DNA from: Saprolegnia diclina VS20
Taxonomy: Eukaryota > Oomycota > Saprolegniomycetes > Saprolegniales > Saprolegniaceae
Length of the DNA: 64,000 nt
Direction of reading: 5' to 3'
Assembly (NCBI RefSeq): GCF_000281045.1
Contig: NW_008246104.1
Coordinates: 98,557 to 162,556, forward strand
Under the pieces are notes generated by a model that worked only from the letters and a program-made list of their open reading frames with translations, was not told where the DNA came from and ran no database searches. The translations under genes were made by a program, and so were the position numbers. Below, in pieces: positions 23,320 through 33,619 of this stretch; position 1 is the first letter of the stretch, and each line of letters begins with the position of its first letter.

Positions 23320-23673
23320 TTAGTTGAGAATGTAGGCAAGGCTCAGCTGGCTCGAGGCCGACTCGGCAAGCTTCTTCATCTCGAGCTTCCGTGCCTTGTT
23401 GCGAAGGTACTTGTCCCGCTGGCGATCGCGCTCCTTCTCGCGGTTCTCGACGTACTGTGCGCGGAGCTTGGCAAGGACAACGTCGCGGTTCCGGGCATAG
23501 TATTTGCGGGACCGCGCCCGGTTGAGCTCGAGCTGCTCCTTGGTGAGCACGCGGCGGCGGCGGCGGGCTTTCCGCTCGGGGCTGGCGGCGCTGCTGACGC
23601 CGGAGCTCGATGCGGTCTCGTCGTCGTGCGACAAATGACCGTCGTCAGGCAGTGTATGGGGAGTGGCAAACAT
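23320..23673 (-). CDS. Small basic protein with KYxxN repeats
   Basis: 117 aa from the ATG at 23673 (an in-frame ATG upstream at ~23763 would add about 30 residues). After a Ser/Asp-rich N-terminus and RKARRRRR it has a very basic helical stretch with a repeat of about 15 residues: RKYYARN, then AQYVENREKERDRQRD, then DKYLRNKARKLEM. This resembles the basic KxYYxxN repeats of some DNA-binding proteins and, more loosely, a bZIP basic region (NRARSRKYYARNR), but no leucine zipper follows. A nuclear nucleic-acid-binding role is inference. No known gene name. Confidence 0.5.
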   Translation of the reverse strand: MFATPHTLPDDGHLSHDDETASSSGVSSAASPERKARRRRRVLTKEQLELNRARSRKYYARNRDVVLAKLRAQYVENREKERDRQRDKYLRNKARKLEMKKLAESASSQLSLAYILN

Positions 23674-26069
23674 GGAGTGCGGTCGGCGGTGCAAATTGGA
23701 AACTGACACCAGCCATCGGCGCAAGTGCACTTGTTGAAGTTGTATCGGCGCCCCACCAGACATGGCGCATGGCCACCAGCTGGCGTGAGATGCATGGCGA
23801 CTACCAACGCTCTCGCTGCCTTTGCTAACCCCCAGAGTGTGTGCGGTTAGGAATAAATATTTATGCACGGGCGCTTTGTATGGATGACGGCCACTGGGAC
23901 AACAACACCCTGTAGCAATCTTCGGTGAAGCTTCGATAGGCGGTCGTGCCTCAGGACGAAGGTAAATAGAAAGGGCGCTTGGATACAGGCTCGGCAAACA
24001 TCGCGCAAACCATCGGTGACAGCGCAAGTATGATCTGTGCGGCTTTTGAGGACTCGTGCATGGCCCGAATGAGAAGAATTAACGCGTCCGAGCCGAGATG
24101 AACACCATTTTTGACCGAGTACAGTCATCTTGTTTCGTTTTGCTGGTTGCCCATCACACTCTGGTGGTAAAGCGGTGACCAAACGGCCGGTTAGTCGATC
24201 GTTGACTAAAACCAGGTGGACGAAGTGGATTGGATACGAAGGCTTCACCCTGGATGTTTCGTTTCAAAGACGGGTATTCCTGCAGTATACCGTGCACAAT
24301 GAAACAACCAAAATGCACCGACTCGTGCTGCCCAAGCGCCGCGAAATCGAGCGACAAGGTTGCTGATCAGAGGTTTTTCGAAGAGGCGGTGTCGTCGACC
24401 GTGGCACACACAGTAGTAGTTTGAAGCGCTGCGGTCGCGCGAAGAAGGCGCGCATCAGAATCATGGTGTCTTCTTGGGTGGGCGCTCGATGGTAAAACCC
24501 CTATGTATGTATGTTTCAAAGCATAGAGTCGAATTATTTCCGCACCCAGTCGCATCTACTCTTCCGACCTTGACTAACCTCCCGTCACATGGTGAATCCG
24601 AGGTCCCAAGCTTGGACCAAACGACGACTGGATGGGCATGTATGTGTTCGCTTCGCTCTCGTGTCCAGTCCAGCCGTGGCCTCATCATGGAACTAGTGGC
24701 GCCTCGGATCTAGAGCCGAGTTGGTGGCCAACGACATTGCGGTACTAGTAGTTGTTCGTGTCGTACGAGTTTGCGTCAGTCCTGCCTCGAAGCCGTGATC
24801 ACCAACTACGATTGGGATGCGTGAACACGGGGCCACGCGCCCTTTTTAGCTTCGGACTTCGACATCCCAGAACCGTACGCTGCACATAGACAGACACCGG
24901 TTGCAGCTACAGTTGCACCGAATCTTGTGCTAGATCGCTAAGGCCCACTTGTTCCGTGAAAAACCATGGACAACTCCGATGCGGTCTCCTTGTACCGGTG
25001 TAAAGCCCCACCACTCCATTGCTGAACGAGGCGTGGAGGCTTGGCGCTCGGGTGTACCTGCGACAGAGCTCGGAAGTGTCGTCGAACCCGCTTGCGTGAT
25101 TACCTTTCCACCCCCACTCCCCTAATCGACGGCCATAATCGACGTCATGTTACTAGGACGGCAACTCCACATCTTGCGCCAATACTGTAGCACCACTGGT
25201 GTCACCTGCAGCTCCTACCGAAGTCTTCGTCCGCGCTCGCGACTGCACCTAGATTGCTGTTGCTTTCACTCTTGAAGAGGTTTGGATTGGATCCCAGCAC
25301 GTGCCGAGTACTGTGTCGAGTAGTCCCGCGCGCTCTCTTTTCTGCGACCAAGCCACATTCGGCCAGGTACAAACGCTGCACCGACACTGTCGGGTGCAGC
25401 GTGGTGTGTCGAGCCGACACACCACGGACCGCCACTGACGCAAAGACGATACCAGAACCCGTCTCAGAGCGCGTTGCCGAGATTCACATTCGATGGCTGT
25501 CGCAGATCGTCGCCATGCAACGGACGAGCTACCCAAGTGGTGTGGTCGACTCAAAGGGTGAACGCTGGCAACACGCACACGACCGGCTTTCGCCCAAGTT
25601 GCTGCTCGTGGTCTGCCTCGTCTACTAGTAGCAAGCGCACCTTGGTTCGGACGACAGCAAAACTTACTTTTGTCAAGGCGCACGAGGCTTTTGTGGACTC
25701 GGCATCGGTGCGACCACATCAACATAAGCTTGGGCTCCTCACACGCTACCCCTCGTGTGAGCCGCGATCTCGGCCAGCACCAACTTTTGGTACAGGCGAG
25801 CAACAACTGTAGCAAGGTTTGGAGTTGTTTGACCATGTGACGCCGCGTAGGCTGGTTACCTTCAGCTCAAGCTAGCAGCGAGCAGGAAGAACGCGGAAGC
25901 TCGCACTTTCCGGAGCTAGTGCGGAGTTTCCCGCCACGTGGGTGGGGTTTGTCCCAATGCGCGACTGGGCTTTTGGGAAAAACCCAAAGTCCCAGCTTCC
26001 CGGGTTTTTCTGGTTTGCCGCGCGGGCACATTATTATCCGGATAGCTCCTTCGCGGAGGCCATTTCGAA
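23674..26069. other. Gene-poor region
   Basis: About 2.4 kb with no supported gene. ORFs are shorter than 200 codons and overlap on both strands without family motifs. It could hold decayed sequence or long regulatory DNA. A CCAAT core at 25954-25958 lies 112 bp before the BRCT gene. Confidence 0.4.
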
Positions 26070-28192
26070 ATGCCTGGAGCGTCGTCCGCGATCCTCAAGG
26101 GCCTGCGCTGCCTGGTAGACGTTCACATGATCACGGGCGATACGGACGTCGACTGCTCCGGCGAGGTCGGGCGCAAGCTCACGGACCTCGGCGCGCGCGT
26201 CGTCAAGCGGCTCGGGAAGGAGACGACGCACGTCGTGTGGCTCAACGGCAAACGCGCGGTGCGGGACGCCACGCTCAAGCGCACGGACGTGATCCTCGTC
26301 GGACCGCTCTGGGTCGAAGCGTGCGCCAAGACCGCCTCGCGCGTTCCCGAAGCCAAGTTCTTTCCGGCCGAGCCGCCGTCGGCCGGCGCGCTCAAGGCCA
26401 AGAATCGGCGCCGCAGCAGCATGATGGAGCCGCGCGCCGAAGATGTCTTTGACGAGTCTACGATGACACCGCGAAAGAAGAAGCGAGAGGTGAGATGCAT
26501 GGCGGTGGGATCGCCATGACACATATGGAGCGTAGAGCCTCGAGGTCGTGACGCCGTCCTATATGCTCCAACCGCAGAGCACGCAGAAGCGCAAGCAGCT
26601 CCAGCTCAGTCGGGATGACCCGCTCTCGGACGGTGCGTTTTATTCTCTATGATTGCCACCTCCGAACGACGGTCCATCGTAGACGACGACCTCATGGGCA
26701 CCGTGACGGAAGAAGTGGTCGACGAGCCGCCGCTGAAGCGGGCTCGCGTGCAGCCCAAGGTACCGTCGTTTACGCAGTCGACATTTTCTGATATTGAGCT
26801 GCGAAGGTCAACGTGTGGGCGTGCTCCAAGTGCACGTTTGAGAACCCGACGAACGCGCCGCACTGCGGGATCTGCGGCGCAAAGCACGAGGCAGTCGCCG
26901 CCACAGCGACAAAGCCCTCAAGCTCCGCGACGCCGCTTAGCGAGCTCAAGGAGTCCCTCTCCAAGGTCACACTCAAGACCAAAACGAGAAGCTCGACCAC
27001 GATCACTCGCTCGACGACGCCGGCCGCGGTAAAGATAACCGCCAGCAAGACCGCCGCCGCCAGCAAGACCACAGCTGCGAGCAAGAACTCAACCAAGATG
27101 GTGCCCAAGGCGGCACCAACTGTCTCCAAGAAGCCCGCGACGAAGAAGACGACAACCAAATCCTCCACCGCCGACGCGACGTCTTCGTCGCAGCCAAGCC
27201 AAACCAAGACAAAGGCCAAGACTCCTGCACCGACGACCACCAAAGGAAAAGCCAAGGTGTCGGCGACCGAACCAGAGGCAAAGGCCAAAACCAAGCTCAC
27301 TCCGGCCCCAGCGGCATCTACGACAGCCGCTGGCAAAGGCAAGACCGCCAAAACAGTCAAGCCTGCAACCGCCAAGGCCAAGCCTACCGCTGCAAAGACC
27401 AAGCCTACCGCGGCCAAGACCACGACCAAGAAGACGATCAAGGCATCGCAAGAAAAGACCGAGGTACGGACGATAGTAGAGGACACCTACCTCAATTCCG
27501 TAGACCCGTCCGAAGCGGTTTTTCGTCGCCATCAGCGGCGCGGACGAAGCATCGCGGCAGATGCTCGTCTCGACGATCGCGGCCATTGACGCCAAGTGCC
27601 CCAACCAGCTCACGACCCGCATCGTCGACGCCAACGTGGCGATGACGCACGTCATTGCAACCGACGCGTCCAAGCGCACGATGAAGGTGCTCTTTGGCAT
27701 TGCCCGCGGCGCCTACATCGTCTCGGACGCGTGGGTGTTTGCGTCGCTCGAAGCTGGCATGTGGCTGCCCGAGGGCGACTACCTCCTCGAGCCGTACAAC
27801 CAGCGCGCAGAGGCGACGAAAACGCACGCCGGGATCCTCGACGACATCCTCTTTAGCATTGCAACTGCCGCCGGTCGCATGGAACCGCCCAAGGAGACGC
27901 TGCATAGCCTCATCACGGCCGCCGGTGGCAAGGTGGCGTATGCGACTCTGTCCTCGGTATTGAGGATACCTCTTTCTTAGGTCTGCAACAACGTCTCGCA
28001 AGCGCAGTACTGCATCTGCCACGAGCCCAATCGACGGGCGATGCAGGCCAACGTGGCGTGCGTGACGCCCAAAGTACCCTTCTTCTCGTCCTCGTATGTA
28101 CTCACATGCACCCTGTCTAGTGGCTCTTTGATAGCATCGCAGCCTCTTGCCTCCAGGACGTTGCGCAGTATTCGCCGGGCGGCGCGTACTAG
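26070..28192 (+). CDS. MCPH1-like protein: BRCT, RanBP2 zinc finger, C-terminal BRCT pair
   Basis: Resembles microcephalin (MCPH1), a chromatin and DNA-damage protein. BRCT1 at residues ~6-110: ILKGLRCLVDVHMITGD, LGARVVKRLGKETTHVVW, LVGPLWVEACAKTASRV. Introns at 26490-26535, 26633-26682 and 26760-26806 lead to a RanBP2-type finger (VWACSKCTFENPTN, then CGICGAKHE; C-x2-C-x10-C-x2-C). A long Lys/Thr/Ala/Pro-rich linker follows (26910-27470). The C-terminal part has MKVLFGIARGAYIVSDAW and SLEAGMWLPEGDYLLE as in MCPH1 BRCT2, then AAGGKVCNNVSQAQYCICHE and, after an intron (28069-28116 region), WLFDSIAASCLQDV of BRCT3. A 48-nt intron joins GGK to VCNN. The RanBP2 finger is not part of animal MCPH1 as I know it. 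Confidence 0.8.
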
Positions 28193-28230
28193 TATTTTAA
28201 ATATACACCGAAAGCAAGGCTCGCTAGGCT

Positions 28231-28755
28231 CTAGAGTGCGGACGAGACGCCGCGTGGCGAGTAGGGCACTACCGGTACAAAGGTCGACCAGTCGAAGCTC
28301 GCCGCATGTGCACTCGGGTACGGTTCTGGGCCGCACGCCGAGGCAGGCAGTAAGATCTGATGCTCGTCCAAGGCGCAGCATGCACAGTACGACGCAGCGT
28401 GGTGGTCGTAAGGTCGTGGCTCGACCAATGACGCCGGTACAAACTCCAAGCCCTCGAAGCTCGGGCGTTCGCGCGGCGAGAGAGTAAAGTACGAGGCGGG
28501 AACAAAGTTGTGCTGTAGGTCGGGCTCTGGGCGGTCGTGAGAGCCGATCGCGACGTGCGCTGATGCCGGTATCCTCGGCTCGCGCTTCACGTCCTTGCAT
28601 GCATCGCAGCGTTGGCCTTCAGCATCCGAGCAGTGGCAAGGAGAAGGATTTCTCCCAGCGCCACCCAGAGCAAGCGGCGACGTGGTCGAAGGAGCTTGGG
28701 CCTCGTTGATGCTCAGGCGGGCACTGATGCGCTCGGCAACCACTGTGGACGTCAT
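28231..28755 (-). CDS. Hypothetical protein with FVPAS-like repeats
   Basis: Single open frame of 174 aa from ATG at 28755 to TAG at 28231, ending 38 bp from the convergent MCPH1-like gene. I do not recognise it. The C-terminal half repeats a short motif: NFVPASYF, EFVPASLV, ILLPASAC, TFVPVVPY, spaced by 22-29 residues, each followed by Pro/Glu/Tyr-rich text. A Cys-rich patch (CHCSDAEGQRCDAC) lies near residue 50. No signal peptide or membrane segment is evident. Confidence 0.45.
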   Translation of the reverse strand: MTSTVVAERISARLSINEAQAPSTTSPLALGGAGRNPSPCHCSDAEGQRCDACKDVKREPRIPASAHVAIGSHDRPEPDLQHNFVPASYFTLSPRERPSFEGLEFVPASLVEPRPYDHHAASYCACCALDEHQILLPASACGPEPYPSAHAASFDWSTFVPVVPYSPRGVSSAL

Positions 28756-28981
28756 TGCAAACTGGACCAAATAGTGTGAATACGGTCGTCACGCAATGTG
28801 ATTGGCTGTTTCAAACGGATATGCTTCTCTTGATGTTTGTATTGCATACATATTCAAAGAGATGGGCCGTTTCGAGGCGCGAAAGTGTTGCAATCTTCGC
28901 GCGACCAACAACACAACACTCCGAGTAACGTTACCGGTGCAAAGACGCACTTGCATTATAACATCGCGTTTGTCGCTGCAC

Positions 28982-30196
28982 TCAGCAACCCGACGGGACC
29001 AAGTGCTTCTCGAACGTCGCCCAGCAGTGCTCCCATGACCACACTTCGCTGGCCGTCGCCACCGCCGCTCGGTCNNNNNNNNNNNNNNNNNNNNNNNNNN
29101 NNNNNNNNNNNNNNNNNNNNNNNNNNNNNNNNNNNNNNNNNNNNNNNNNNNNNNNNNNNNNNNNNNNNNNNNNNNNNNNNNNNNNNNNNNNNNNNNNNNN
29201 NNNNNNNNNNNNNNNNNNNNNNNNNNNNNNNNNNNNNNNNNNNNNNNNNNNNNNNNNNNNNNNNNNNNNNNNNNNNNNNNNNNNNNNNNNNNNNNNNNNN
29301 NNNNNNNNNNNNNNNNNNNNNNNNNNNNNNNNNNNNNNNNNNNNNNNNNNNNNNNNNNNNNNNNNNNNNNNNNNNNNNNNNNNNNNNNNNNNNNNNNNNN
29401 NNNNNNNNNNNNNNNNNNNNNNNNNNNNNNNNNNNNNNNACGCGGCCAACGCTCAGCAGGATCGGTCCGTGGGCGGTTGTCGTCTCGCGTGCTCGGCGTA
29501 TGGTCGGGCGAAAGAGGCGTCGGTCGACACCAAATGGCATGGTGGCAATCGGCACTTGCAGGCCGTAGGAGGCGAGGGCGTGTGCCATCGCTGGCGTTGT
29601 CGTAAGCACGCAGTGGGACGCGCGGTGGCACCAGCGGACGTACGCCTGAACGACGTAGTTGCAGAGGGACTCCGGAAGACCCGAAAGCGCAGCCGTGTAC
29701 TCGGGAAGACGCGTATGGTACGCACTATTGAAGGCCAAGTTGTTCCACATGCAATAGAGGGCGGCCGCGACTCCGAGCGGCCCCTCGGTCACGATGTGGA
29801 TGTAGCTGGGTTTGGCGGCGCGTATCTTGGCGCCAATCGTCGCTGGCCAAGAGAGTTTGAACTCAGGGTAGAGCGGACAGCTTCGGTGTGGGAACTGCGT
29901 GGGGTCGAGGTGCACGACGTCGTAGCCAGCGCCAATCGCGGCGGCTTCGAGGCTGCGCATGACTGTCATGATGCCGTTCACTGCCGTCGGAAGACTGTCG
30001 TTGACGAGCAAGAGCACGGGCCTCTTCTGCGGGGTGAAGCTTGGCTGCAGTGACCAGGACGCGGTCTCAAGGCGTTGCGGCGCCATGTACGTTCTCAAAT
30101 GCCAAGTGCCAACTGCTACGTAGTGCACGCCAACGGGGAAAGGCGTTCGTTTCAGCGCTGCACCATCACGTCCTCCGTAATGATTTGTTGGCGCCA
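28982..30196 (-). CDS. GT4 glycosyltransferase, copy 1 (interrupted by assembly gap)
   Basis: Glycosyltransferase of the MgtA/SQD2-like GT4 group. The N-terminal half is clear: LLLVNDSLPTAVNGIMTVMR, LDPTQFPHRSCPLYPEFKLS, YIHIVTEGPLGVAA, AFNSAYHTRLPEY, MPFGVDRRLFRPTIRRARE, ILLSVGR. Then 365 N replace the nucleotide-binding part. After the gap the end reads DRAAVATASEVWSWEHCWA and stops at 28982. With the printed gap length the two halves are in different frames; copy 2 has 349 nt at this place, and that length would restore the frame, so the shift is probably an artefact of gap estimation. Start is the ATG at 30196; a second ATG at 30086 is possible. Sugar donor and acceptor cannot be told. 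Confidence 0.8.
28998..29074. repeat. 3'-end repeat shared by the tandem GT4 genes (copy 1)
   Basis: 77 nt matching 31314-31390 with two differences. It borders the N gap. Confidence 0.9.
29075..29439. other. Assembly gap (365 N)
   Basis: Run of N inside GT4 copy 1. Both flanks are near-identical to the flanks of a 349-nt stretch (31391-31739) in copy 2, so the assembler probably failed on a near-identical duplicated segment. Confidence 0.95.
29440..29534. repeat. Central repeat shared by the tandem GT4 genes (copy 1)
   Basis: 95 nt identical to 31740-31834, encoding GVDRRLFRPTIRRARE and following residues. Identity stops abruptly at 29534. Confidence 0.9.
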
Positions 30197-31291
30197 TCTT
30201 CGCCCAGAGTGGCACTACACAGTCCTGCGTCACGACAGCGCGTTTGCAAAAAAGGTGCTTCGCATTGGTAGAGGTCGTTGCTCATGAGAATGGAGTGCGT
30301 TCACTTGGATCACCGCGTCACCGGTGCACGTACCGATGGTGCGCGCGTCTTGCACATCTCTCCAAAGTGGCGCCATCGGGGACCCAAGCCATGCTATTGG
30401 GGTGGAGCTGCGTCAGCCGATCATCTTAGTATGCAATAAACTTTCGATTTGCGAACCAAGAGCGATAGACCGATGGTGACCGACCCCATTTTTTCATTTC
30501 GGCGCTTTCTCCTCGCCATTTTGACGACGGAGGTCCTCGACGACATAGCTTGGCAAAGGGCACACGTGGGTCGTTGATCGCGCTGATGCGAGGACTGCTC
30601 GGGCCAGAAAGGCCCACTTACGCTTCGACTTCCGATGCAAGCCAGTGTCTCGTGGTGCAAACCGCAATCGTTGTTGACCTGCTTGTCGTCCCATGCATGT
30701 ACTTGCACTCTCTGCGGGCGCCTATTCTCGTCGCTTAGCGTAAGAGCTCATGGATCGAAGAGACGAGATCGGTAAGCGATAGAGAATGCATGACCCAGCA
30801 CACTTTGCACTCTGTGGTCAGCGGAGCGAGGAGCGGACGACAGGTGAGTCCAGCGGGGCAAGCCAAGAATGGAAGGGAATCCTTTCGGTCTATAGTGACC
30901 ACGTAACTGGCGGGGAATGCGTGCGACCGATCGGTGCAATCTCGCATCGGCTTGCGGAGCATATTAGCAGAGCTAACTGTAGCTGCCAACTCCGAACAAA
31001 AGCCACTTGCGCTAAGGCCAGAGACGGGAGTTTTGCAGGCGGTGACCACCAGCCTTGTGGTTGGCACACCCGTCCGTTTTGACGTCGTTAAGCGCGTCGA
31101 GTGGTGCACTTCTGCCCCTAGCGGGTTGCTCAGTATACCCGTATCCACCTGCACGTCTTTCGATGCCGATTGTGATCTTGCAGCCAACACGAAAATTACG
31201 AAACGTGGAGGGACCCACGGGAACACATGCAAAACGTAGTGGACTGGTTTACATACTGAATACACATCAATCAACAACTGCTCAACGCTTT
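30197..31291. other. Intergenic region between the tandem GT4 genes
   Basis: About 1.1 kb. The longest ORF (minus, 30735-31277, 180 codons) has no ATG before its last third and no family motif. Presumed promoter of copy 1 and 3' flank of copy 2. Confidence 0.45.
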
Positions 31292-32560
31292 CTACTCCGA
31301 AAGGTTCGATCGCACCAAGTGCTTCTCAAACGTCGCCCAGCAGTGCTCCCACGACCACACTTCGCTGGCCGTCGCCACCGCCGCTCGGTCCAAACCCAAG
31401 CAAACGTCGATGCTGGCGCGAAGGTCCTCGCTCAAATGGCCCGTGACGCCACACTCGATCGCGTCCAACGGTCCCGGCACCGGGAACGCAGCGACCGGTG
31501 TACCGCACGCCAAGCTCTCGATCATGACGAGGCCAAACGTGTCGGTGCGACTCGTAAAGACGAGGACGTCGGCGTTGGCATAGTACTCGGCGAGCGCTTC
31601 GCCAGTCTGCAGACCCACAAATTGGATCTCGGGGTACCGCGCCTCGAGTTCACTGCGGTACGGACCGTCGCCAACGACAATCTTGGTTGCGCCGGGGTAG
31701 TCGAGGTCGCAGAAGGCGTCGAGGCCCTTCTCTTTACTGACGCGGCCAACGCTCAGCAGGATCGGTCCGTGGGCGGTTGTCGTCTCGCGTGCTCGGCGTA
31801 TGGTCGGGCGAAAGAGGCGTCGGTCGACACCAAACTTCATGGGCTGGATCAGGCTTTTAAAGCCGCGCCGACGCAGCTCATGCACCATGGTATCAGTCGT
31901 GGTGAGCACAGCGGCCGAGTTGCGGTGGAACCAGCGAAGGTACGCGTACCCAATCGCTTCCGGGACGCCAAAGACGACCTCCATGTACTCGGGAATGCGC
32001 GTGTGGTACGCACTGTTGTACGGAATCCGGTTCAAGTCGCAGTAGAGTCGTGTCGCGAGACCCAGCGGGCCTTCGGTGGCAATGTGAATAAAGTCAGGTC
32101 GATGGCTCCGGAGCTTGGATACCAGGCGGAAGGGCAGCGAGAGCTTGATGTCCGGGTACCCCGGGCAGTCGATGTGCGGGAACTGCGACGGGTTCAAGTA
32201 CGAGACGCTGTACGCAGACGCGTGGCGCTCCATATTGGCAAGGAACGTCACAACGCCGTTGACGTTGGTCGGGAGGTTGTCGTTGACGATCAAGATCGAC
32301 GGCTTGGTGGGCGATAGTAAAACGAGACCTGGTCCGGCGTCGGTGGTCCACAGAGGCGGCACGTCGTTATCGAGACTCAGCGTCGTATGCAGCGCGCCAA
32401 GACCGAGCACCGCAAGGAGCATTTTCGTTCGAAGTGCATCACGAGGCGCGGGCTCGAGCGTGTGCTGGGGGTGGACCAGCAGCCAACGGTCGCTGTGCAT
32501 TGCGTGCTCCAAGCGCCGCAGCGCGTGGCGCTGGCCGTGCGTGTGGAGGCGACGGAGCAT
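31292..32560 (-). CDS. GT4 glycosyltransferase, copy 2 (mannosyl/sulfoquinovosyl-transferase-like)
   Basis: Complete, intronless, 422 aa. Fold blocks of GT4: ILIVNDNLPTNVNGVVTF (N-terminal loop), YLNPSQFPHIDCPGYPDIK, FIHIATEGPLGLATRL, PYNSAYHTRIPEY, KFGVDRRLFRP, ILLSVGRVSKEKGL, KIVVGDGPYRSELEARYP, and the donor site SRTDTFGLVMIESLACGTPV. The last motif is typical of the GDP-mannose-dependent MgtA/PimB and SQD2 relatives. The N-terminal ~60 residues are basic, then MLLAVLGLGALHTTLSL could be a membrane anchor or a signal if translation begins at the ATG at 32422. Tandem paralogue of copy 1, same orientation; the N-terminal halves differ widely while the 3' segments are almost identical. Confidence 0.88.
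   Translation of the reverse strand: MLRRLHTHGQRHALRRLEHAMHSDRWLLVHPQHTLEPAPRDALRTKMLLAVLGLGALHTTLSLDNDVPPLWTTDAGPGLVLLSPTKPSILIVNDNLPTNVNGVVTFLANMERHASAYSVSYLNPSQFPHIDCPGYPDIKLSLPFRLVSKLRSHRPDFIHIATEGPLGLATRLYCDLNRIPYNSAYHTRIPEYMEVVFGVPEAIGYAYLRWFHRNSAAVLTTTDTMVHELRRRGFKSLIQPMKFGVDRRLFRPTIRRARETTTAHGPILLSVGRVSKEKGLDAFCDLDYPGATKIVVGDGPYRSELEARYPEIQFVGLQTGEALAEYYANADVLVFTSRTDTFGLVMIESLACGTPVAAFPVPGPLDAIECGVTGHLSEDLRASIDVCLGLDRAAVATASEVWSWEHCWATFEKHLVRSNLSE
31314..31390. repeat. 3'-end repeat shared by the tandem GT4 genes (copy 2)
   Basis: Partner of 28998-29074 (75 of 77 identical). Confidence 0.9.
31740..31834. repeat. Central repeat shared by the tandem GT4 genes (copy 2)
   Basis: Partner of 29440-29534 (95 of 95 identical). 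Confidence 0.9.
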
Positions 32561-33239
32561 CCTGGCGAGTGCGTCGCATCGGCGGCGGCTGAAGCGACTG
32601 CAGTTTCACGCGAGATTCGCTGCCGTGGCGCCACGTACTGCGAATGAATCTTGCGTTTATGGAATCGAACCACCAAGATTCATAGTACAGCAGCGGTTTG
32701 TTACTGTCCTCAAATAGTATTTTCCGAAATTAAGATAGGCTTTGCGATGGAGCAGCTCGCAACGAAATGCTTGCTTCAACTACGCACGCTTGCCCTAGAT
32801 TCTGGGCCTGCTTCGGAAGCAAAGGTCTTGGAGATCCCGTTCCGATGTCGGTTCTTTCTGTCAAGATATTTGAATGAGAAGCGACTGAGAAGCGCGTCAG
32901 GCCAGAAACTCGTACAGTGCGATCGCGAGAGGACAGCAGGGTCGCTTTGTGTTGACGACGAAGGCGACCATACCGGTTGGCATTCAGATACGAGCCGCCA
33001 CGGTCCGAGACATGCGGCGGACGATGAGCTGGCGCAAGCACGGTACGTCTTGTTCCGCCGCCACGGCGATGGCAGCGCCAATCGGCGGTAGCGCTTTTAT
33101 CACAGCCGTGTTCGTTCTGTCGCCTCAGTGCACCCGGCTTGTAAATCCAGCCAATCACACATCGCCGTCGACTAAAATCCAGCCAATGAGAAGCCACGTT
33201 CGAGGATCTTGACCACGCCAGTGGAGCTCAGTTTTCAAA
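32561..33239. other. Divergent intergenic region
   Basis: About 680 bp between the GT4 copy 2 start and a small plus-strand gene. Contains a hairpin at 32644-32683 and two CCAAT boxes at 33151-33155 and 33183-33187 (53 bp before the next ATG). No gene seen. Confidence 0.5.
32644..32683. repeat. Perfect 10-bp inverted repeat
   Basis: ATGAATCTTG at 32644-32653 and CAAGATTCAT at 32674-32683 enclose a 20-nt loop, 84 bp before the start of GT4 copy 2. The loop holds GGAATCGAACC, which resembles a tRNA T-arm, but no tRNA can be folded. Confidence 0.5.
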
Positions 33240-33551
33240 ATGACCAAGTCCCTCCAAGCCCCGCCTTCGACGATCCAGATCGGCGACATTAGCTGCCCCG
33301 TTGTCCACTCGCCGACGGCTGCGGCCCTTCCGAGCACGAACCACTGCATCTTGTGCGGCCTCGGTCCGTTCAAGCCCGACGACCTCGCGTCGCATTTTCC
33401 TACCTGCTTTGACTCGTTCTGTCCGATCGGACGACCGGGCGCGGCGCCGCTCGTCGACCACCGTCAACAGCCCCCCGCGCCCCCGCGCCATGCGTACGCC
33501 TACCTCAACACGTTTGCGGGGTCGCGTATGCCCGACATCTTCTCGCACTGA
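33240..33551 (+). CDS. Small hypothetical protein with a C2HC-like zinc motif
   Basis: 103-aa single-exon ORF, ATG at 33240. Residues ~36-56 read CILCGLGPFKPDD followed by LASHFPTC, i.e. C-x2-C-x12-H-x3-C, a plausible zinc site. The rest is Pro/Ala-rich. GC-rich third positions match the neighbouring real genes, and two CCAAT boxes lie 53 and 85 bp upstream, which supports expression. Function unknown. Confidence 0.6.
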   Translation: MTKSLQAPPSTIQIGDISCPVVHSPTAAALPSTNHCILCGLGPFKPDDLASHFPTCFDSFCPIGRPGAAPLVDHRQQPPAPPRHAYAYLNTFAGSRMPDIFSH

Positions 33552-33619
33552 GCCGACCTGTCCTTGTATTTGTATATACGAGACGTTTTTGCTTTGTAAA
33601 CACCATCAATGGTAGTCAT

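Noticed and set aside
28956-29439. Apparent frameshift at the 3' end of GT4 copy 1
   Set aside because: The shift depends on the arbitrary gap length; with 349 nt as in copy 2 the frame is continuous.
30735-31277. 180-codon minus-strand ORF with many Cys, considered as a secreted protein
   Set aside because: It opens with TTG, has no ATG until its last third, shows no signal peptide or family motif, and its composition is unlike nearby genes.
32640-32690. GGAATCGAACC, resembling a tRNA T-arm on the minus strand
   Set aside because: No acceptor, D-arm or anticodon stem can be folded around it; the surrounding inverted repeat is not tRNA-like.
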